Source of the DNA: JBBDSH01 sp040905045 | GTDB taxonomy: Bacteria; Pseudomonadota; Gammaproteobacteria; Eutrophobiales; Eutrophobiaceae | Length of the DNA stretch: 12,692 nt | Direction: 5' to 3' | Assembly: GCA_040905045.1 (NCBI GenBank) | Contig: JBBDSH010000006.1 | Location: forward strand, 1 to 12,692 | Part shown: in pieces, positions 6,131 to 10,427 of the stretch | How the letters are laid out: each line of letters opens with the position of its first letter | How positions within the stretch are numbered: position 1 is the first letter of the stretch | Position numbers and translations under genes: made by a program | The notes under the pieces: model-generated | Seen by the model: the letters and a program-made list of their open reading frames with translations, nothing else | Told to the model about the DNA's origin: nothing | Databases searched by the model: none

Positions 6131-7954
6131 ATGCGCGGCGATCGAAACTATTCCAACAATACCTGGTCCGGCAACTGGGGCGTCCTTAAAAACCTGATCC
6201 CTTATTTCATGGAATTCCCGGGACGTGTCACCCTGGCCATGTTCTGCCTGATCCTGGCCAAGCTGGCCAGCGTCGCGCTGCCGTTTGCCCTTAAATACAT
6301 CGTTGACTCGCTGGATTCCGCCCAGTCACAGGTCATCGCCGTTCCCCTGGCATTCCTGCTGCTGTACGGACTGCTGCGGTTCGGCAGCATTATCTTCGGC
6401 GAGATCCGCGACGCCATTTTCGGGCGGGTAACAGAGCGGGCCATGCGTCGCATCGGCCTGAGCGTATTCAAACACCTGCATTCGCTGGATCTGGATTTTC
6501 ACCTGTCCCGGCGCACCGGCGGACTGGCCCGGGATATCGAACGCGGCACCACCGGCATCAGTTTTCTCATGCGCTTTCTGCTTTTCAACATCCTGCCGAC
6601 GCTGTTCGAGATCACCCTGATTGCCGGCATTCTGCTATACAACTACGGCATCTGGTACGCGGCCATTATCGTCGCGGCCGTTACCGTTTACATCATCTTC
6701 TCCATTCTGGTCACGGAATGGCGCACCGGTTTTGTCCGCGTCATGAACGAAATGGACAACCGTTCCAATACCCGTGCCGTCGACAGCCTGCTGAACTACG
6801 AGACCGTCAAATATTTCTCCAACGAGGAATACGAAGCCGGGGAATACGACGAAAACCTGGCCGACTGGGAAAAGGCACGCATGCGCAACCGGTTGTCTCT
6901 GGCCGCTCTGAACTGCGGCCAGGCCCTGGTGGTGGCGGCATCCATGACGGCGTTGATGATCCTCGCCGCGACCCATGTCGCCGCCGGTGTCATGACGCTC
7001 GGCGATCTGGTTTTGATCAACGCCTACATGATCCAGTTGTTCATGCCCCTGAATTTCCTCGGCTTCGTCTACCGGGAAATCAAGCGGGCACTGGCGGATA
7101 TCGAACAGATGTTCAACCTGTTGAATCGCCGGCCACGAATTGAGGATCCGCCCGGAGCACCGGACCTGGTTGTCACGGATGGCACCATTCGTTTCGATCA
7201 CGTTACTTTCAGTTACGATGACACCCGCCGGATACTGGACGATGTCAGTTTTACCCTGCCCGCGGGCCGGAAACTTGCGATTGTCGGCCCCAGCGGTGCG
7301 GGAAAGTCCACCATCGCCCGGTTGTTGTTTCGTTTTTATGATGTGGATGCAGGCAGGATCACCATCGACGGTCAGGATATACGGGAGGTCAGTCAACAAA
7401 GTCTGAGACAGGCTATCGGCATCGTGCCGCAGGATACCGTGTTGTTCAATAATACCATTTATTACAACATTGCTTACGGGCGACCCGAAGCAAACATTGA
7501 AGATATCAGGGAGGCGGCCGGAATGGCATGCCTGGACACATTTATCGAGGAACTCCCGGATGGCTACGAGACGCGGGTGGGTGAACGCGGCATGAAAATA
7601 TCAGGCGGGGAAAAACAGCGTATCGCTATTGCCCGCGTACTGCTCAAGGATCCAGCCATTCTCATCTTTGATGAAGCCACATCCTCCCTCGATTCCTCTG
7701 CCGAGACGGCGATCCTGGAACAACTGAGAAATACAACCACCGACAAGAGCACGCTGGTCATCGCCCACCGCCTGTCGACGGTGGTGGACGCCGATGAAAT
7801 CCTGGTACTGCGGCACGGACGGATCGTTGAAAGCGGAAACCACGCCGAATTACTGCAACTGGGCGGTGACTACGCCCGTCTCTGGGACCTGCAGCGCCAC
7901 AGGAGACCACACACGGAGAAGGAAGACGCCTTGTACGACACATTACCGGTCTGA
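6131..7954 (+). CDS. Atm1-type ABC exporter (fused permease and ATPase)
   Basis: 607 aa half-transporter, expected to work as a homodimer in the inner membrane. Seen: a six-helix exporter domain (about 30-315), then an ATPase domain with A-loop Y362, Walker A GPSGAGKST (386-394), Q-loop VPQDTVLFNNTI (Q434), signature SGGEKQRIAIAR (491-502), Walker B LIFDEATSSLD (511-521) and H-loop H546. Atm1-specific features: EWRTGFVRVMN (196-206), NTRAVDSLLNYETVKYFSNEE (213-233) and LNCGQ (260-264). Known: mitochondrial Atm1 and bacterial relatives export glutathione-linked compounds and aid metal detoxification or iron-sulfur homeostasis; the N-x-x-Q motif (N261, Q264) and R198 correspond, as I recall, to glutathione-pocket residues. 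Substrate here is inferred only. No clear Shine-Dalgarno before the ATG; the AGCCACG array ends 22 nt upstream. The next gene is a Sel1 protein after a separate RNA-like unit, so the exporter is probably monocistronic. Confidence 0.93.
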   Translation: MRGDRNYSNNTWSGNWGVLKNLIPYFMEFPGRVTLAMFCLILAKLASVALPFALKYIVDSLDSAQSQVIAVPLAFLLLYGLLRFGSIIFGEIRDAIFGRVTERAMRRIGLSVFKHLHSLDLDFHLSRRTGGLARDIERGTTGISFLMRFLLFNILPTLFEITLIAGILLYNYGIWYAAIIVAAVTVYIIFSILVTEWRTGFVRVMNEMDNRSNTRAVDSLLNYETVKYFSNEEYEAGEYDENLADWEKARMRNRLSLAALNCGQALVVAASMTALMILAATHVAAGVMTLGDLVLINAYMIQLFMPLNFLGFVYREIKRALADIEQMFNLLNRRPRIEDPPGAPDLVVTDGTIRFDHVTFSYDDTRRILDDVSFTLPAGRKLAIVGPSGAGKSTIARLLFRFYDVDAGRITIDGQDIREVSQQSLRQAIGIVPQDTVLFNNTIYYNIAYGRPEANIEDIREAAGMACLDTFIEELPDGYETRVGERGMKISGGEKQRIAIARVLLKDPAILIFDEATSSLDSSAETAILEQLRNTTTDKSTLVIAHRLSTVVDADEILVLRHGRIVESGNHAELLQLGGDYARLWDLQRHRRPHTEKEDALYDTLPV

Positions 7955-8065
7955 GCAGCATGGACGCAGTCTGGTTTCCCGGCGATGTACCCGCTTCTGG
8001 GCCCATTAATGCATGATTATGGAAAATTTGTCCCCTTTTTGGGTGATTCCATCAATGGGCAATTC
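7955..8065. other. Spacer after the ABC exporter, with a long-range inverted repeat
   Basis: No gene is seen. GCCCATT (8001-8007) and AATGGGC (8054-8060) are perfect inverted repeats, extended by ATG/CAT after one mismatch (8009-8011 with 8050-8052). No terminator is visible directly behind the exporter stop. Confidence 0.5.
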
Positions 8066-8074
8066 TGATATATT
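8066..8074 (+). promoter_or_regulatory. Extended -10 promoter for the candidate small RNA
   Basis: TGATATATT fits the extended -10 consensus TGnTATAAT with one mismatch. The -35 region (about 8047-8052) is poor, as is common for extended -10 promoters. The start would fall about 8080-8082, at the first base of the hairpin described next. Confidence 0.5.
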
Positions 8075-8080
8075 CACACT

Positions 8081-8188
8081 CGTATACCCTCGAGTGACTC
8101 CCATCTACCCGTTGGGTATACGTTGATGTCCATATCAACATTAAATCCCTTAGCTTCATGCAAACCCCGCTTCGGCGGGGTTCTTTTT
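8081..8188 (+). ncRNA. Candidate small structured RNA (unknown family)
   Basis: About 108 nt between an extended -10 element and an intrinsic terminator. Seen: CGTATACCC (8081-8089) pairs perfectly with GGGTATACG (8114-8122); GTTGAT (8122-8127) pairs with ATCAAC (8134-8139) around GTCCAT; then a short AU-rich single-stranded stretch (8140-8162) and the terminator stem. This is the layout of a trans-acting small RNA, but an attenuated leader of the Sel1 gene is an alternative. I recognise no known RNA family; there is no credible open frame inside. Its location, promoter and terminator are sequence-supported; function is not. Confidence 0.5.
8163..8188 (+). terminator. Intrinsic terminator
   Basis: AACCCCGC (8163-8170), a TTCG tetraloop (8171-8174), GCGGGGTT (8175-8182), then CTTTTT. 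The stem is a perfect 8 bp with a stable loop and a U-tract, so this is a strong rho-independent terminator on the plus strand. It ends the candidate small RNA, and may also catch read-through from the ABC exporter 210 nt upstream. Confidence 0.92.
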
Positions 8189-8238
8189 ATCCTGCAAGAC
8201 GACTCTCCTGGGAACGGAAAAAGTCGGCAAAACAATAG

Positions 8239-8267
8239 TTTACACGGCACTCCTGGCATGAAACAAT
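8239..8267 (+). promoter_or_regulatory. Putative sigma70 promoter for the Sel1 gene
   Basis: -35 TTTACA (8239-8244; 5/6), 17-nt spacer, -10 AACAAT (8262-8267; 4/6). It lies after the terminator and 116 nt before the chosen ATG, giving the Sel1 gene its own transcription unit. Confidence 0.45.
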
Positions 8268-8382
8268 TCACACTGAGAATAGTCTCATGGAAAATGCAGC
8301 AACAATTATTATTTGGTGGTCATAACTAATTTTGGTTACTGTACTAAAAAATCAACCAGTCCGAAAGTCTCGAGGTCGTTTC

Positions 8383-8907
8383 ATGAAGCTGAGTCATCGA
8401 ATTCTTTTACCGCTTGTCCTTGTCTTTGCAACACTGCCCGCTCACGCGGATTTCAATGACGGCATCGTCGCCCACCAGATGGGACAGTACGAAAAGGCCT
8501 ATAACATTATGCGTTCCCTGGCCGAAGCCTCGAATCATGCCTATGCGCAGTATTACGTCGGCATGATGTATCTCAACGGACAGGGCGTGGGACAGGACTA
8601 TTCCAGGGCCGGGGAATGGTTCCTGAAGGCGGCGGAAAACCGCGTACCGCAGGCACAATACAAACTTGCCCGCCTCTATTTCGACGGACGGGGCCTGCCG
8701 CGGGATTATGAACGCGCCTATGCCTGGTTCCGTGTCGGCGCCGTCCACAACCACAAACTGTCCATCAATTCCCTCGAAGAAGCGAGAAGTAATCTTTCCG
8801 ATGCGGAATTGGAAGAAGCAGAAAAATTATCGCTGGAATTGATAGAGAAATACGGGCCGGCAGAGGGCGAGGAACCAGGCAAACCGAAAACACTGAAGAA
8901 TCAGTGA
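8383..8907 (+). CDS. Exported Sel1-repeat protein
   Basis: 174 aa from the ATG at 8383. Seen: MKLSHRILLPLVLVFATLPAHA is a signal peptide (cleavage near A20-HA-D23); two Sel1-type helical repeats follow, AYAQYYVGMMYLNGQGVGQD (53-72) with its second helix to about 88, and AQYKLARLYFDGRGLPRDYE (91-110) to about 123, with the standard G-x-G-V/L loop; a further helical segment (127-157) and a charged tail end the protein. Known: Sel1 repeats are TPR-like scaffolds for protein contacts, often periplasmic. The open frame extends to a TTG at 8332, but the ATG is preferred because it begins the signal peptide and is preceded by GAGGT with a 7-nt spacer. The stop codon TGA lies in the first unit of a CGTGGCT array. 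It converges on the SapC-family gene. Confidence 0.9.
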   Translation: MKLSHRILLPLVLVFATLPAHADFNDGIVAHQMGQYEKAYNIMRSLAEASNHAYAQYYVGMMYLNGQGVGQDYSRAGEWFLKAAENRVPQAQYKLARLYFDGRGLPRDYERAYAWFRVGAVHNHKLSINSLEEARSNLSDAELEEAEKLSLELIEKYGPAEGEEPGKPKTLKNQ

Positions 8908-8947
8908 TTCGTGGCTCGTGGCTCGTGGCTCGTGGCTCGTGGCTCGT
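8904..8947. repeat. Heptanucleotide repeat array at the Sel1 stop codon (CGTGGCT type)
   Basis: Five perfect tandem CGTGGCT copies (8910-8944) plus a partial one. In phase with them, the unit GTGATTC (8904-8910) contains the Sel1 stop codon TGA (8905-8907). Confidence 0.92.
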
Positions 8948-8962
8948 AATTAGAATAAGCCA

Positions 8963-8984
8963 ACGATCACCAATCACAAGTCAC
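8963..8984. repeat. Degenerate heptad array next to the SapC stop codon
   Basis: Plus strand CGATCAC, CAATCAC, AAGTCAC in tandem (about 8964-8984), directly adjoining the SapC-family stop codon (8987-8985). In the gene's sense it reads GTGACTTGTGATTGGTGATCG, the CGTGGCT-type orientation. It is inverted relative to the array at 8910-8944 and partly complementary to it. Confidence 0.6.
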
Positions 8985-9713
8985 TCAGGCTAGCCGGTTC
9001 ATCAGGGAATGGATGTTGTTCAGGGAAAGCAGATGGATATGGATCAACTCCAGCTCGCCGCTTTCCACCAGTTGTTTCAATGTTTCCGCGGGCAATTTCT
9101 TCAATTTGTCACGATTAACACATTGAAATCCGCCAATGGAAAACTTGTCGCCGGTTTTCATTTCAATATTCGCCTGGACGGGCTGCAAAATTTCCAGCTG
9201 TGCCAGTTTATCGCAGAACTGCATCGTCAACTGGATGTGTGACTGGTAATCCTTGAGGAAGTCCACCGCCTGTTTCAGAATCGGGGATTCCTCCCCGGCG
9301 TCGTCAAACAGGGGCTGCCCCTCTCTGGCCGTATTGAATCCGGCATAGCCTTCATCAATGCACACCGTGAATTGATCCTCACCGTTGGAACCGGTCGTTT
9401 GCGCCAGGATGAAAGGATATCGACGTGTATAAGCCGGAATGTAGTCCGCATTCCACTTGCCCTTATCGTCGACAAACAGATTCTGGTTCTCCTTCAGACC
9501 CAGCAGAACAACCGGGAATATTTTCCCTTCCCCGTCACTGCCGAAAACGATTGGATATTCACCGACCACTTTGGCGAATTCCACCGCGGCGATGTACAGG
9601 CTGTTGGATTCCCTTGCGAAGGCGTAGTTTTCCGCCGGCTCAATATAGAGATCCTTGTGCCGGTCCTTATTCAGGGGAACGATTTTTTTGTAAAAGAGTG
9701 GTTGTTGATTCAT
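8985..9713 (-). CDS. SapC family protein
   Basis: 242 aa, the usual family length. Seen: LFYKKIVPLNKDRHKDLYI (6-24), NYAFARESNSLYIAAVEFAKV (29-49), EYPIVFGSDGEGKIFPVVLLGLKENQNLFVDDKGKWNADYIPAYTRRYPFIL in 52-103, the acidic turn CIDEGYAGFNTAREGQPLFDDAGEESP (118-144), and a C-terminal half with FSIGGFQCVNRDKLKKLP (191-208) and LELIHIHLLSLNN (221-233). These are the conserved blocks of the SapC family (Pfam PF07277, from memory). Known: the name comes from the Campylobacter fetus surface-layer locus, but biochemical function is unknown and there is no signal peptide, so it is probably cytoplasmic. Context: it lies 213 nt downstream of the surface-type repeat protein operon and on the same strand, behind REP-like repeats, so separate or read-through transcription are both possible. 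The stop abuts a heptad array. Confidence 0.9.
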   Translation of the reverse strand: MNQQPLFYKKIVPLNKDRHKDLYIEPAENYAFARESNSLYIAAVEFAKVVGEYPIVFGSDGEGKIFPVVLLGLKENQNLFVDDKGKWNADYIPAYTRRYPFILAQTTGSNGEDQFTVCIDEGYAGFNTAREGQPLFDDAGEESPILKQAVDFLKDYQSHIQLTMQFCDKLAQLEILQPVQANIEMKTGDKFSIGGFQCVNRDKLKKLPAETLKQLVESGELELIHIHLLSLNNIHSLMNRLA

Positions 9714-9718
9714 TTGTA

Positions 9719-9748
9719 GACCTGTGGTTAGTGGTTCGTTATTGGTTA
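9719..9748. repeat. Degenerate heptad array upstream of the SapC gene
   Basis: Plus strand TGTGGTT, AGTGGTT, CGTTATT in tandem (about 9723-9743), 9 nt before the SapC start. In the gene's sense it reads AACCACT, matching the orientation of the arrays upstream of gltX and the ABC exporter. Confidence 0.45.
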
Positions 9749-9780
9749 GCGATCCAATGCTGTTGCTGAACTATTGTATT

Positions 9781-9862
9781 CGGCGCGAGGTCGCGCCTCC
9801 CACAAGCTTCGTTTTGCGCTGGAAACAAACCTTGCTTGTGGGAGCGGCGCCCTCGCCGCGAA
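9781..9862. repeat. Inverted pair of REP-like palindromes
   Basis: CGGCGCGAGGTCGCGCCTCC followed by CACAAGC (9781-9807) and GCTTGTGGGAGCGGCGCCC followed by TCGCCGCGAA (9834-9862) are inverted copies of the same unit found at 5930-6058, separated by 26 nt (BIME-like). It lies between the module protein gene and the SapC gene. Confidence 0.85.
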
Positions 9863-9926
9863 CTATCGCCTGAGATTTCCCGATCAGGAAAAAGACATGC
9901 TCCCTTTCTACTGTATTAACTGACGA

Positions 9927-10427
9927 CTACAAATCGTCGTCGGCGTCCTCGAACAGATCCGAGTAATCCCCGCTCTCCATATCATCAATAAAAGCATCAT
10001 CGCCCAAGGTATCGTCATCCTCCGGCCCGGTCAGCGCTTCCAGTTGCTGTAAGGCATCGGCATAGCCCTCACGCGCATCCGCATAAATCAGCAGGGCTTC
10101 TTCCAGTTCTTCATTACTGGTTTCGGTATAACGTTCCATCAACGTCGTGATACGCACATCGATAGTCTCGAGGATCCGTTCCACCTCGCGAATACCCACA
10201 CTGGGCGCACAGGTGTCCGTGATCTCGCATTCCGCCAAAGTCAGCATGACGCCGTCCTTGATCCTGAGAAAGACTCTGGCCTCGGCCTTGAGGCTGGATG
10301 TATCCGCCTCGGCAAACGTCTCGTCGGGCAGGATCTTGCCGGTTACGACGGCCGTTACCGGAACTGTATAAGCCCACGGCAACAGCAGCGCTATCAACAG
10401 CAATCTTTTAAAAGGCCGCAAATGCAT
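9927..10427 (-). CDS. Small secreted acidic coiled-coil protein, paralogue of the repeat protein's C-terminal module
   Basis: 166 aa, no family recognised. Seen: a basic start (MHLRPFKR), a hydrophobic stretch (9-28) and an alanine-rich end consistent with a signal peptide; then GVMLTLAECEITDTCAPSV (59-77) with C67 and C73; a predicted helical/coiled-coil segment (80-132); and a very acidic tail (136-166, over half Asp/Glu). Residues 59-150 align with residues of the upstream protein encoded at 11100-10825: GV-x-L-(S/T)-LA-x-CE, C-x5-C-A-P, E-x-E, R-I-T-x-L, and the closing D-D-x-L-x-(E/D)-D-A-F. The start codon overlaps the end of the upstream gene by 20 nt, implying translational coupling in one operon. 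Location (periplasm or surface) is inferred. The two cysteines could form a disulfide after export. Confidence 0.8.
   Translation of the reverse strand: MHLRPFKRLLLIALLLPWAYTVPVTAVVTGKILPDETFAEADTSSLKAEARVFLRIKDGVMLTLAECEITDTCAPSVGIREVERILETIDVRITTLMERYTETSNEELEEALLIYADAREGYADALQQLEALTGPEDDDTLGDDAFIDDMESGDYSDLFEDADDDL

Noticed and set aside
8074..8271. 65-codon minus-strand frame across the terminator region
   Set aside because: It runs antisense through the candidate RNA and terminator with no ribosome-binding site or domain signature.
8332..8382. Upstream TTG start for the Sel1 protein (17 extra residues)
   Set aside because: The ATG at 8383 begins a normal signal peptide and has GAGGT at proper spacing; the TTG form would bury the signal sequence.
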